Shown piece by piece: positions 16,501 to 24,038 of a DNA stretch of 64,000 bases (position 1 is its first letter; each line of letters starts with the position of its first letter). The DNA is from Hyphomicrobiales bacterium. GTDB taxonomy: Bacteria > Pseudomonadota > Alphaproteobacteria > Rhizobiales > Rhizobiaceae. The notes below the pieces were generated by a model that was not told the origin of the DNA, did no database searches, and saw only the letters and a program-made list of their open reading frames with translations. The stretch covers positions 55,048 to 119,047 of the forward strand of contig JAFKJU010000023.1 of the NCBI GenBank assembly GCA_017305935.1, in the 5' to 3' direction. The position numbers and the translations under genes are program-made.

Positions 16501-16821
16501 GTCGGCGGAGGTGCCGACATTGAAACGCGCCGTGACGAGCGTGCCATCGTCCTCGGTCTGAGAATAGATATGTTCGACGCCATCGATGCTCTTGACGATC
16601 GTCTCCAGCGGCTCGGTGACGAGCTTGACGGCATCCTCCGCCTTCAACCCGTCAGCGGCGACGCGAATGTCGACCATCGGCACCGAGATCTGCGGCTCCT
16701 CCTCTCGCGGCAGCGTGACGAGGGCGATCAGCCCGAGCGCAAGCGCGGCCAACAGGAACAATGGCGTGAGCGGTGAGGTGATGAACGTGCGGGTCAGGCC
16801 GCCGGCGATTCCCAGCTTCAT
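13555..16821 (-). CDS. RND efflux transporter permease subunit
   Basis: A 1088-residue inner-membrane proton/drug antiporter of the AcrB/MexB superfamily. It begins with an N-terminal membrane segment followed by the porter domain (EEEPQISVPMVDIRV), and carries the transmembrane-4 signature GILVDDAIVVIENIARH with the two Asp of the proton relay, and a second cluster of C-terminal membrane helices (ALAGIIVRNSILLVDFVRHA). It overlaps the adaptor gene upstream by four bases (ATGA). No outer-membrane channel gene follows. It is the last gene of an operon led by sulfide:quinone reductase, which is unusual company for an RND pump. Confidence 0.94.
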   Translation of the reverse strand: MKLGIAGGLTRTFITSPLTPLFLLAALALGLIALVTLPREEEPQISVPMVDIRVAADGLKAEDAVKLVTEPLETIVKSIDGVEHIYSQTEDDGTLVTARFNVGTSADAAILRVHEKIRANMDRMPVGISEPLIVGRGIDDVAIVVVTLRPTSEAKSRWTTNGLTRLARELQVEVSKLPDIGLTYIVGEQPEQFRVEPDPEKLSLYGITLQQLAAKIEGANRSFRIGTVREDTQQRVVVAGQTLQALPEIGNILLTARDGRPVYVRDVAKVVLATSPAENRVTDIRKTAEGLDRAPAVSLAIAKRPGTNAVVIAGEIVHRLEQVRGQIFPEDVEMTVTRNYGETANEKANELLFHLGLATVSIVVLVAVAIGWREALVVAVVIPTTILLTLFASWIMGYTLNRVSLFALIFSIGILVDDAIVVIENIARHRAMSDGRSYVQAAIDAVAEVGNPTIVATLTVVAALLPMLFVSGMMGPYMSPIPANASAAMLFSFFVAVVLTPWLMMRTGGSHQNAAHDEAGGRLGRFYVMVARPILRTRARAWIFLLLVGVATLASLSLFYTEHVTVKLLPFDNKANLQVVVDLPRGAAVEDTDRTLQAIANRLQAVPEIVSFQTYAGTAAPFDFNGLVRHYGLRSNPEQGDIAVNLLGKDDRKRASHAIALDIRQRLNDLDLPAGSVVKVVEPPPGPPVLGTLLAEIYGPDAETRRAVAGKVRQAFESVPFIVDVDDSYHNRPERVRIAIDQDNLEYYRVEQSDVYDTLRYLYGGSTVGYSHRSDGRQPIAIRLGLPKSGAVVDERVLTTPVPANALPGGRGVVELGDVVSVRHEPASYPIFRHNGRAAEMVMAELAGAYEAPIYGMIAVDDAIAKADWGGLPKPTISLHGQPEDESRPTLLWDGEWEVTWVTFRDMGAAFMVAILGIYILVVAQFGSFRLPLVILTPIPLTFIGILGGHWLFGAPFTATSMIGFIALAGIIVRNSILLVDFVRHASDLDRSLLEILLEAGAIRFKPILLTAIAAMIGAAVILADPIFQGLAISLLFGLASSTALTVLVIPAIYVVLKGGRHPDQPMPGPSQSAHPTPLLAGNRGDRP

Positions 16822-17831
16822 GGCGTAACGACCCGATCGCCCGCATGCAGCCCGGTGAGCACTTCGACCAATTGCTTTCCGTCGTTGTCAAAGGTTTCGC
16901 CGAGGATGACGGCGACATCCATTTCGGTGCCGTCATTGACGGCACGCACATAATCTATCCCGTGGATCGTCCTGATCGCCCCGGAAGGCACGGCGAGAAC
17001 GGTACGCTTGCCGACCGGGATCGACACCAGCGTCCGTTCGTTGACAAAATAGTCGCCGATCCCCGCGACCTCGACATCGGCTATGACCCGCCCGTCGGCG
17101 ATCTCGGGATAGACCTTGACGATCTTGCCTTCACGGGCTGCGGCCTCACCTCCGGCCGAATGGGGCAGGCCGCGTCCGCCGACGAGGACATCGGAGCCCT
17201 GCACGATCTCCGTCGCGTGGCGCTCCGGTAGCGACAGGCGCAGATAATAGGGGCCGGGCGCGATGCGGGCGATCTCCTCGCCGGCAAGGACAACGGAACC
17301 GGGCGTCACCGGCACGGTCAGCACGCGGCCTGTCGCCGGCGCCAGCACGTCGCCTTCCCGCGCGCTCTGCGCGATGACCGACTTCTCGGCATTCGCCGCC
17401 GCGATCTGATTGGTCACCACCTCGAACTGCATCCGGGCCGTATCGAGATTGGCCTGCGAGCCGGTTCCGGAGGTCCTGAGCTGCTGGGCCCGCTCGAGCT
17501 GCAGATGCGCGTTCTCGAGCTGGGAATTGAGGGCCTCGATCTTGGCATCCGCGGCGTTGAGCTGAAGCGCGAGCTTGTCGTCCACGATCAGCGCGGCGAC
17601 TTCCCCTTCCCGGACCTGATCGCCCTCGTGGATCCGGATTTCCCGCACGGTGCCGCTGATGCGGGCGCGAGCCGGCACCACGATGCGGCTTTCGACCTGG
17701 CCGAAAACGGCTTTCATCTCGGCAATCGTCAGCGGCTGGACGACGAATTCCGCAGCCCAGGATTTCGGGGGCGCGATCGCTGTCGTCGCGGCAAAGGCGA
17801 CGGCGGCAAAACGGACAATGGGTCGAGGCAT
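16818..17831 (-). CDS. RND efflux periplasmic adaptor (MFP) subunit
   Basis: A 337-residue membrane-fusion protein. A signal peptide (MPRPIVRFAAVAFAATTAIA...WAAEF) leads into two biotinyl-lipoyl half motifs (RISGTVREIRIHEGDQVREGEVAALI and APATGRVLTVPVTPGSVVLAGEEI) that enclose an alpha-hairpin (about residues 95-150), then beta-barrel and membrane-proximal domains. The frame is open 37 codons further upstream; I chose the ATG at 17831 because the signal peptide then starts properly, although no strong ribosome binding site is seen. It bridges the RND permease encoded next to it to an outer-membrane channel encoded elsewhere. Confidence 0.88.
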   Translation of the reverse strand: MPRPIVRFAAVAFAATTAIAPPKSWAAEFVVQPLTIAEMKAVFGQVESRIVVPARARISGTVREIRIHEGDQVREGEVAALIVDDKLALQLNAADAKIEALNSQLENAHLQLERAQQLRTSGTGSQANLDTARMQFEVVTNQIAAANAEKSVIAQSAREGDVLAPATGRVLTVPVTPGSVVLAGEEIARIAPGPYYLRLSLPERHATEIVQGSDVLVGGRGLPHSAGGEAAAREGKIVKVYPEIADGRVIADVEVAGIGDYFVNERTLVSIPVGKRTVLAVPSGAIRTIHGIDYVRAVNDGTEMDVAVILGETFDNDGKQLVEVLTGLHAGDRVVTP

Positions 17832-17913
17832 GGACAATGGAGGCTCTTTCGTGCAGCGCCCCTTGAGGTGCTGCATCACTATTGAACGGGATGACGCGGC
17901 GGTTGTGCCCCGG

Positions 17914-18117
17914 TTATTGAAAGGCGCTTCCGGCCCTGACACCGAATTTTCGGAAGGCGATCGCCGCAGGGCAGAAACCCGTTACCGATGCCTGCATCAG
18001 GTTCAGTCCGACGAAGGCGTTCAGCAGGTACCACCAGGGCGAGACATAGACGCCGAGGGCCAGGGACAACAGGACCATGAAGCCGGCAAACATCATTACG
18101 GCGCGATCGATTGTCAT
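17914..18117 (-). CDS. DUF2892 (YgaP-like) inner membrane protein
   Basis: A 67-residue protein with two membrane segments (FAGFMVLLSLALGVYV and WYLLNAFVGLNLMQASVTG), starting MTIDRAVMMFAG and ending FCPAAIAFRKFGVR, the hallmark of DUF2892. The same domain forms the membrane part of rhodanese YgaP and accompanies persulfide-handling genes in many Proteobacteria. AGGAGA precedes the ATG. It sits between sulfide:quinone reductase and the RND adaptor on one transcript, supporting a sulfur-related role. Confidence 0.85.
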   Translation of the reverse strand: MTIDRAVMMFAGFMVLLSLALGVYVSPWWYLLNAFVGLNLMQASVTGFCPAAIAFRKFGVRAGSAFQ

Positions 18118-18151
18118 TGATGTATTCTCCTTCTTTTGTCCGAACCCGCGG

Positions 18152-19444
18152 TTATTCCGCAGTCTCGATGTGGATTTCCTTCAGCTTCTTGATGCCGAAC
18201 ATGTCGAGCACCAGATTCTCGTAGAAGGTTTCGGCCTTGCCTTGCCGGACCTTGCGCAAGAAATACTTCTCGAACCCGACTTTGGCGGCGTGAACCCATT
18301 TTCCCTGCGAGGACCAGTTCACGTTGCGCGGCGGAATCTGCGGCTGGGCGACGAAGGCGATGCCTTCGTCGCCGAAGTCGGCAAGGCACACGGCATTCCA
18401 GCTCGCGACCGCCTTGGGCTTCTCGCCCTTCAGCAGAGATGCTATGTTCTCGGCCGTCGCGGTGACCATGGATTCGATCATGAAACCCGTCTTCGGTACG
18501 CCGACCGCAAGCGGCGTCTTGTCGAGCGGGGGAATGGCGACGCACACACCGACTGCGAAAATGTTCGGAAAGGCCGGATTGCGCTGGTGCTTGTCGATGG
18601 TGATGAAACCGCGCGGGTTGGTCAGACCCTCGATGCCGTAAACGGCGGGAACGCCTCGGAAAGCCGGCAGCAGCATTGAGAAGGAGAAGGGCAATTCATG
18701 CATCGCCTTGATGAAGCCATCGTCGTTGACCTCCTCGACGACAAGCCTGTCGGCCTCGGCCTTCGTCGTGCGCGCGTTGGTGATCCACTTGATGTGGCGC
18801 TCGCGCAGGGCGCTTTCGATCAATCCCTTGGTGTCGCCCACCCCGTCGAGCCCGAGATGGCCGATATAGGGTTCCGGGGTCACGAAGGTCATCGGCACGC
18901 GGTCGCGGACGCGCGCATTGCGCAGCGCCGTATCGAGAATGAAGGCGAACTCGTAGGCCGGCCCGTAGCAGGAGGCGCCTTGCACGGCGCCGACCACCAC
19001 CGGTCCCGGCGCCTTCACCAAGGCATCGAAGGCGGTCTTGGCCTGCAGGGCGTGGTCGGTCTGGCAGACCGATTGGGTGAACCCCGCGGGGCCGAGCCCC
19101 GGCACTTCGTCGAAGGCAAGCTCCGGTCCGGTCGCGATGACGAGATAATCGTAGTCGATGACATCGCCGCCATTGAGACGGATCCGGTTCGAAGCCGGTT
19201 CGATTCGCTCCGCCCCTTCCGGTCGCAGGTCGATGCCGCGCTGCTTCAGCACCGGAACGAGATCGACGGTGATGTCGTCAGGCTTCCTCCAGCCGACCGC
19301 AATCCAGGGATTGGAAGGCACGAACGAGTAGTGCGAGCCGAGATTGACGACGGTGATCCGATCTTCGCGCCGCAGCTTGGTCTTCATCTCGTAAGCCATG
19401 ATGATGCCGCCGAGGCCTGCGCCGAGAACGACGATGTGAGACAT
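18152..19444 (-). CDS. sqr: Sulfide:quinone oxidoreductase-like flavoprotein
   Basis: A 430-residue flavoprotein. It has an N-terminal FAD motif (VVLGAGLGGIIMAYEM), the SQR/FCSD-type segment HYSFVPSNPWIAVGWR, YDYLVIATGPEL, and the late FAVGVCVAIPPLDKTPLAVGVPKTGFMIESM. The three cysteines expected for sulfide:quinone reductase are seen at Cys127 (SVCQTD), Cys159 (GASCYGP) and Cys301 (GVCVAI). The enzyme oxidises sulfide at the membrane to polysulfide or persulfide and delivers electrons to ubiquinone. GGAGG stands before the ATG at 19444; the frame is open further upstream. It heads an operon with DUF2892 and RND genes and diverges from a SqrR-type regulator. Confidence 0.9.
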   Translation of the reverse strand: MSHIVVLGAGLGGIIMAYEMKTKLRREDRITVVNLGSHYSFVPSNPWIAVGWRKPDDITVDLVPVLKQRGIDLRPEGAERIEPASNRIRLNGGDVIDYDYLVIATGPELAFDEVPGLGPAGFTQSVCQTDHALQAKTAFDALVKAPGPVVVGAVQGASCYGPAYEFAFILDTALRNARVRDRVPMTFVTPEPYIGHLGLDGVGDTKGLIESALRERHIKWITNARTTKAEADRLVVEEVNDDGFIKAMHELPFSFSMLLPAFRGVPAVYGIEGLTNPRGFITIDKHQRNPAFPNIFAVGVCVAIPPLDKTPLAVGVPKTGFMIESMVTATAENIASLLKGEKPKAVASWNAVCLADFGDEGIAFVAQPQIPPRNVNWSSQGKWVHAAKVGFEKYFLRKVRQGKAETFYENLVLDMFGIKKLKEIHIETAE

Positions 19445-19586
19445 GACATTTCCTCCGATGCGCGAGCGGCCAGCCTCTTCCGGCGGTATCCCGCGTGTTC
19501 TTTTTCCCTCGGTGTGGCGCGGGCCGGCATGGCCGGCCCCGCACCCCCGGTGGAGAAAGCCTCCCGACCTTCTACCCTTGCATATA

Positions 19587-19601
19587 ACATTCAAAAAATG
19601 T
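19587..19601. promoter_or_regulatory. Inverted repeat in the sqr-regulator intergenic region
   Basis: ACATT-CAAAA-AATGT is a perfect inverted repeat just upstream of the SqrR-box at 19604. It may be a second half-site region or part of the promoter for either gene. Confidence 0.35.
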
Positions 19602-19603
19602 AA

Positions 19604-19619
19604 ATTCAATACTATGAAT
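19604..19619. promoter_or_regulatory. SqrR/BigR-type operator ATTC-N8-GAAT
   Basis: ATTCAATACTATGAAT matches ATTC-N8-GAAT, the palindrome I recall for persulfide-responsive SqrR in Rhodobacter. It overlaps the start codon of the regulator gene (ATG at 19614) and lies upstream of the divergent sqr operon, which fits repression of both and autoregulation. Confidence 0.65.
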
Positions 19620-19946
19620 GTATCAGATATGATCCCTGCGGCCAATTCGGCGGCCGAACTGATGCGTAGCCTGTCTCATCCGCAGCGCCTGCTGGTGCTG
19701 TGTTCCCTCGTGGATGGAGAGAAGTCGGTCAGCGAGTTGCGCCAGGAACTCGATATCGACCAGGTGCCGATGTCGCAGCAACTGATGCGGCTGAGGTCGG
19801 ATGGGCTGGTCGAGGCGCGCCGCGAAGGCACGACCGTTTATTATTCGATTGTCCGGCCGGAGGTTCTGATCGTCGTTGGCGCGCTTCAGGACGCTTTCTG
19901 CCCGCCAAACGCAGCGAAGCAATCGCCTCTGTCGCGCCAGACGTGA
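19614..19946 (+). CDS. SqrR/BigR-type ArsR family persulfide sensor
   Basis: A 110-residue winged-helix repressor of the ArsR family (LSHPQRLLVLCSLV, SVSELRQELDIDQVPMSQQLMRLRSDGLVEARREGTTVYYSI). It lacks the CxC metal motif of arsenic sensors but has two cysteines, Cys30 and Cys96, 66 residues apart, the same spacing as the persulfide-sensing pair Cys42/Cys108 of BigR and Cys41/Cys107 of SqrR. Oxidation to a tetrasulfide bridge would release DNA and derepress the divergent sqr operon. An operator of the expected form overlaps its start codon. Confidence 0.88.
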   Translation: MNVSDMIPAANSAAELMRSLSHPQRLLVLCSLVDGEKSVSELRQELDIDQVPMSQQLMRLRSDGLVEARREGTTVYYSIVRPEVLIVVGALQDAFCPPNAAKQSPLSRQT

Positions 19947-20001
19947 TGTGACGGCGACGGTCGGGAGGGTCCGTATTTCCCTCGGCTGTGGCTAGAGGCT
20001 C

Positions 20002-20036
20002 AAGACTGGATGATCCAGGCGATCATCCAGTCTTTT
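20002..20036. terminator. Terminator between convergent ArsR genes
   Basis: AAGACTGGATGATC and GATCATCCAGTCTT form a perfect 14-bp stem around CAGGC, with the T run extended to TTTT on the plus strand. It ends the sqrR-like transcript and may also serve the second ArsR gene coming from the other side. Confidence 0.75.
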
Positions 20037-20082
20037 CATGGACAGCTTCGAGAATGGAAGACCCATGGCCCGCGCCTGGGCG

Positions 20083-20403
20083 CTACCGATCCCGATCGGC
20101 GGCGGGCTCGCAATACGACCGGTAGAGCGCGTTCAGCACATTGCGGGCGGGCTCGCTTTCGATCCGATACCAGATCGTCTGGCCGTCGCGGCGGCCGGCA
20201 ATCAGCCTGTCGCGGCGCAGCAGCGCCAGATGTTGCGACACGGTCGAATCGCGGATGCCGAGGAACCCGGCAAGCTGGCCGACGGATTTCTCGCTGGCCA
20301 CCAACTGGCAAAGGATCAGCAGCCGGTGCCGGTTGGCGAGCGCCTTGAGGAGTTCGCTGGCATCGTCGGCCGCGACTTGCATGATTTCGGGATTAATTTT
20401 CAT
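20083..20403 (-). CDS. Second SqrR/BigR-type ArsR family regulator
   Basis: A 106-residue ArsR-type winged-helix protein (ALANRHRLLILCQLV, SVGQLAGFLGIRDSTVSQHLALLRRDRLIAGRRDGQTIWYRI). Cys32 and Cys98 are again exactly 66 residues apart as in BigR/SqrR, and no arsenic-type CxC motif is present. It is divergent from trxC, with a palindrome ATTG-N8-CAAT right at its start. It is a paralogue of the regulator at 19614 and probably responds to the same class of reactive sulfur signal, though sensing of another thiol-reactive compound is possible. Confidence 0.85.
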   Translation of the reverse strand: MKINPEIMQVAADDASELLKALANRHRLLILCQLVASEKSVGQLAGFLGIRDSTVSQHLALLRRDRLIAGRRDGQTIWYRIESEPARNVLNALYRSYCEPAADRDR

Positions 20404-20404
20404 T

Positions 20405-20420
20405 ATTGCGAATATACAAT
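20405..20420. promoter_or_regulatory. Palindrome ATTG-N8-CAAT, putative operator of the second ArsR regulator
   Basis: ATTGCGAATATACAAT lies immediately upstream of the minus-strand ArsR gene and about 75 bases before trxC. It has the same 4-N8-4 geometry as the SqrR box at 19604 with one changed base per half. The surroundings are AT-rich and contain two GAATAT repeats. Confidence 0.5.
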
Positions 20421-20495
20421 AACCTGAATATTATTTCCAACAGAAAGCGACGAGGTTCCGGGCTCGCCATTGCCCGTTTTGGAAAGCGACGCGCC

Positions 20496-20939
20496 ATGAA
20501 CGCAAGCCGCAACATTGTCTGCTCCCAGTGTGCGACTGTGAACAGGGTCAGCGCCGGCCGCGATCCTCTGTCGGCCCGATGCGGTACGTGCAAGGCGCCG
20601 CTGTTCGATCACCATCCCGTCGATGCCGATGCAACGATGTACGAGAAGCAGGTGACGCGAAATGACATTCCGGTCCTTGTCGACGTCTGGGCGCCGTGGT
20701 GCGGACCGTGCCGCATGATGGCACCGGCCTATGCAAAGGCAGCAGCCGAACTCGAACCTGACATGCGACTCATCAAGCTCAATTCGGATGCCGAGCCCGG
20801 AATCGCCGCGACGCTTGGCATCCGCGGCATTCCGACAATGATCCTTTTCCGGAACGGCATCGAACAGGGGCGCGTTTCCGGCGCGATGAGCACCCGGCAG
20901 ATCGTCGAATGGGCCAGACGCCATCTTCCCTCGACATGA
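20496..20939 (+). CDS. trxC: Thioredoxin TrxC (thioredoxin 2)
   Basis: A 147-residue thioredoxin with the N-terminal zinc ribbon typical of TrxC (CSQC at residues 10-13 and CGTC about 30 residues later) and the active site WAPWCGPC, followed by GIRGIPTMILFRNG with the cis-Pro. It reduces disulfides and persulfides in the cytosol. The frame is open 30 codons upstream, but the ATG at 20496 gives the family length and zinc-ribbon position. Divergence from a persulfide-type ArsR sensor suggests a role in releasing sulfide from persulfides. Confidence 0.93.
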   Translation: MNASRNIVCSQCATVNRVSAGRDPLSARCGTCKAPLFDHHPVDADATMYEKQVTRNDIPVLVDVWAPWCGPCRMMAPAYAKAAAELEPDMRLIKLNSDAEPGIAATLGIRGIPTMILFRNGIEQGRVSGAMSTRQIVEWARRHLPST

Positions 20940-21159
20940 TGACTATGGTGGTGGCGCCATCCGCCAGGTGACCGCGCCGCGTCTCGCGACAACAAGCGGG
21001 GAACGGATGCGATGCCGTCGAAAGGCCTCTATCGGGCCAAGGCGGCCCCGGCGCTTTCCGGCGATGGAAATCGGCGGGCGCCGGTGGAACCGAAACACGG
21101 GGTATGCCATTACCAGCAGCCATTTCTCCATATGGCCGTTTAACCGCTGGGAGTTCGGA

Positions 21160-22413
21160 ATGCAGACAAATGCGCGCGAGGGCCTGACCACGCGTTCTCT
21201 GGTGGCGCTGGCTATCCTGAACTTCTTTCTGGCCGATGCACGTGACGGCCTCGGCCCCTTCCTCGACGGATTCCTGGCGACCAGGGGCTGGTCGCCGATG
21301 ACGCTTGGTATCGTCGCGACGCTGGGCGGCGTGCTCGGGATGGTCGCCACGCCTCTGTTCGGCGCCTGGGTCGATACATCCAAGCGCAAACGCACATTGA
21401 TCGTCATTCCCGTCGTCCTGGTGACCGCCGCGGCGCTGTGGACGCTTGCCAGCCCCGGCAACGCCTCGGTGTTCGGCGGCCAGTCCGCGACGGCGATCGT
21501 CGGCGCCGTCATAGGCCCGGCCTTGATGGGCCTGACGCTCGGTCTGGTCGGGCAGCGGCGGTTTTCGCGCCAGGTTTCCAGAAACGAATTCTGGAACCAT
21601 CTCGGCAATGTCGCCTCGCTGGTGGCAATCTATCTGGCGACCAGCCTGTTCGGCATGGCCGGGATCGTCTGGATGATGGTTTTCAGCGCCGCCGCCGCGA
21701 TCGCGGCGGTGTTGGCGATCGACCCCCATGCGATCGACAACGACGTGGCGCGCGGCCTTGCCCATGACGACGGCGCGCCCGGCCCGTCCGGTTATTCCGT
21801 CCTCGTCGGCAGCAAGGGTCTGGTCCTGCTGGCGCTGGTTCTGATGATCTTCCACTTCGGCAATGCGCCGATCAGCCGTCTGATCGCCCAGGACTTCTCG
21901 ATCCAGCTCGGCACCCCCTTCCGAACGACGGCCATCACCACCGGCGTTTCCCAGCTTTCGATGATCGTGATGGCCCTGGCTGCCCCGTTCCTCATTCGCC
22001 GGTTCGGTCTGGCGACCGTCTTCATGATCGCACTGCTGGCACTGCCGATCCGCGGCGCGATCGCCGGGTCGACGGGCGCTTTTGCCGTTATCTTTCCGGT
22101 GCAGATACTCGACGGCATCGGCGCCGGATTGATCGGAATCGCGACGCCGATTGCCGCGGAGCGGATCCTGTCCGGCACCGGGCGGTTCAATGTCGGGCTT
22201 GCCGCGGTCATGACCGTGCAGGGAATCGGCGCTTCCCTCAGCAATGTCGTGGCCGGATGGCTCACGAATTTGGGTGGATACGGGCTCGCTTACTGGGTAC
22301 ATGGTGGCGTTGCGGCGCTTGCGGTGGCGGCGTTCCTTGTGGGACAGAAGAGCATCGCGCCCCCGGCGGAAAACGAAACCGCTCGGGACGCCGAAGCGCT
22401 GGCGACACCTTGA
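21160..22413 (+). CDS. MFS transporter
   Basis: A 417-residue major facilitator protein with about 12 hydrophobic segments and the loop-2/3 motif GAWVDTSKRKR, close to the MFS motif A consensus. GGGAG stands seven bases before the ATG at 21160; the frame is open about 64 codons further but reads as non-coding. It follows trxC by 220 bases and precedes an ArsB-family gene by 30 bases, so the last two are probably cotranscribed. The substrate is unknown; export of a thiol-reactive or sulfur compound would fit the setting. Confidence 0.9.
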   Translation: MQTNAREGLTTRSLVALAILNFFLADARDGLGPFLDGFLATRGWSPMTLGIVATLGGVLGMVATPLFGAWVDTSKRKRTLIVIPVVLVTAAALWTLASPGNASVFGGQSATAIVGAVIGPALMGLTLGLVGQRRFSRQVSRNEFWNHLGNVASLVAIYLATSLFGMAGIVWMMVFSAAAAIAAVLAIDPHAIDNDVARGLAHDDGAPGPSGYSVLVGSKGLVLLALVLMIFHFGNAPISRLIAQDFSIQLGTPFRTTAITTGVSQLSMIVMALAAPFLIRRFGLATVFMIALLALPIRGAIAGSTGAFAVIFPVQILDGIGAGLIGIATPIAAERILSGTGRFNVGLAAVMTVQGIGASLSNVVAGWLTNLGGYGLAYWVHGGVAALAVAAFLVGQKSIAPPAENETARDAEALATP

Positions 22414-22443
22414 TCATGTGCTCTGGTTTGGAAGAGATACAGT

Positions 22444-23700
22444 ATGAATGCATTGATGATGACCTGGGCGATCGCCGGTGCGACGGCATTCGGCGTGATC
22501 ACCCGGCCGTTTGCGCTTCCTGAAGCGATATGGGCCGTCATCGGCGCCGCGCTTCTCGTTGCGCTGGGGTTGATCGGCATTTCCGATGCCTGGGCCGGCA
22601 TTCTCAAGGGACTCGATGTCTATCTCTTCCTTATCGGCATGATGCTGCTTTCCGAACTGGCCCGGCGCGAAGGACTGTTCGATTGGCTGGCATCGATCGC
22701 CACGGCGCATGCGAAGGGCTCCCCCCGGCGCCTGTTCATATTGATCTATTGCGTCGGCATCGTCGTCACCGTCTTCCTGTCGAACGATGCGACCGCCGTG
22801 GTGCTGACGCCGGCGGTCTATGCGGCCTGCCGGGCGGCAAGGGTCAAGGATCCGATGCCCTATCTCCTGATCTGCGCCTTCATCGCCAATGCCGCCAGCT
22901 TCGTGCTGCCGATTTCCAACCCCGCCAACCTGGTGATCTTTCGCGGCGAGACGATGCCCTCGCTTCTGCGGTGGCTGTCGATCTTCGCGCTGCCGTCGAT
23001 CGCCTCGATTGCCGTGACCTTCCTGGCGCTGTATGCAAGCCAGCGCTCGGCCCTCGCCGCAGACAGCCTGGCCAGCGACATACACGAAACCGAGTTGACG
23101 CCAACTGCAAAACTCGCCGCGCTGGGATTGTGCATCACGGCGGTGTTGCTTTTGGCGGCCTCTGCCCTCGGCCTCGATCTCGGACTTCCGACATTCGTTG
23201 CGGGTTGCCTGACGACGGCATCGATACTGCTGATCACCCGGCAGAGCCCCACTGCCACCCTCAAGGAAATTTCATGGAGCGTTCTGCCACTGGTCGGCGG
23301 CCTCTTCGTCATCGTCGAGGCTCTCAACCGAACCGGGCTGATCGATCACCTCGCCGGATATCTTGCCGAAGGGGCGCGTGATTTTCCGGCGCAGACCGGC
23401 GCCATGGCAGGTGTCGTGGTGGCGCTGGTGTCCAATCTGGTCAACAATCTGCCGGCTGGGCTGGTGGCGGGTAGCGCCGTTCAGGCCGCGCAGGTGCCCG
23501 ACAAGATCGCCGGCGCCGTGCTGATCGGCGTCGATCTCGGTCCCAATCTGTCGATCACCGGCTCGCTGGCGACGATCCTGTGGCTGACCGCCATGCGGCG
23601 GGAAGGTCTGGATATAGGCGCATGGCGCTTCCTCAAGATCGGCGTCGTGGTCATGATCCCCGCCCTTGCCGCCTCTCTGGCAACGCTGGCGATACTATAG
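22444..23700 (+). CDS. ArsB-family ion transporter
   Basis: A 418-residue membrane protein of the ArsB/NhaD (ion transporter) superfamily with about 11-12 helices. ArsB-like signatures are seen twice, as in the inverted repeats of the fold: FLSNDATAVVLTPAV with PISNPANLVIF, and SNLVNNLPAGLVAG with DLGPNLSITGSLATILWL. ArsB exports arsenite or antimonite; here the linked regulators are of the persulfide type and no arsC is nearby, so an arsenite role is possible but unproven. It is the last gene of the trxC-MFS-arsB-like run. Confidence 0.85.
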   Translation: MNALMMTWAIAGATAFGVITRPFALPEAIWAVIGAALLVALGLIGISDAWAGILKGLDVYLFLIGMMLLSELARREGLFDWLASIATAHAKGSPRRLFILIYCVGIVVTVFLSNDATAVVLTPAVYAACRAARVKDPMPYLLICAFIANAASFVLPISNPANLVIFRGETMPSLLRWLSIFALPSIASIAVTFLALYASQRSALAADSLASDIHETELTPTAKLAALGLCITAVLLLAASALGLDLGLPTFVAGCLTTASILLITRQSPTATLKEISWSVLPLVGGLFVIVEALNRTGLIDHLAGYLAEGARDFPAQTGAMAGVVVALVSNLVNNLPAGLVAGSAVQAAQVPDKIAGAVLIGVDLGPNLSITGSLATILWLTAMRREGLDIGAWRFLKIGVVVMIPALAASLATLAIL

Positions 23701-23837
23701 GGATCGATCTGGATTATCGATATAAAACAAAAGCTTCCATGAAAATTGGGATGTAGCGCCTCAGTTTCTGCCCTGGAAACATTGACAGGCATTGTCCGGT
23801 TATGCAGGCTGTCGCCGTTGAAGAAAGGGGACGCGCC

Positions 23838-24038
23838 ATGAGCAAAAACTCGATTCGCAACGAGGTCCGAAGGAAGCTTGCAGCGGCTGAGCCGAATGAA
23901 GCAGGCGTTCGCATCGTGAACAGCGGACTTCTCGCCAGCACGCTTCTGCGGCTTTATCCGAACGTCTTCGAAAAAGACGATCTGCTTGACCACATCCATG
24001 ACGAATGCCGCAAACAGGATGTCGTCTTTATCGGCTGA
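23838..24038 (+). CDS. Small hypothetical protein, 66 aa
   Basis: MSKNSIRNEVRRKLAAAE... is a charged, soluble, mostly helical 66-residue sequence ending DECRKQDVVFIG. AAAGGGG precedes the ATG by seven bases. I do not recognise a family. It stands alone after the ArsB-like gene, and coding status is only moderately supported. Confidence 0.45.
   Translation: MSKNSIRNEVRRKLAAAEPNEAGVRIVNSGLLASTLLRLYPNVFEKDDLLDHIHDECRKQDVVFIG

Noticed and set aside
20083..20403. Arsenic-sensing ArsR next to an ArsB-like transporter
   Set aside because: The alpha-3 CxC motif of As(III) sensors is missing and the Cys pair has BigR/SqrR spacing, so I call it a persulfide-type sensor.
20779..22302. A 507-codon minus-strand ORF opposite trxC and the MFS gene
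   Set aside because: Shadow of the MFS frame; composition is not protein-like and the plus strand encodes clear membrane helices.
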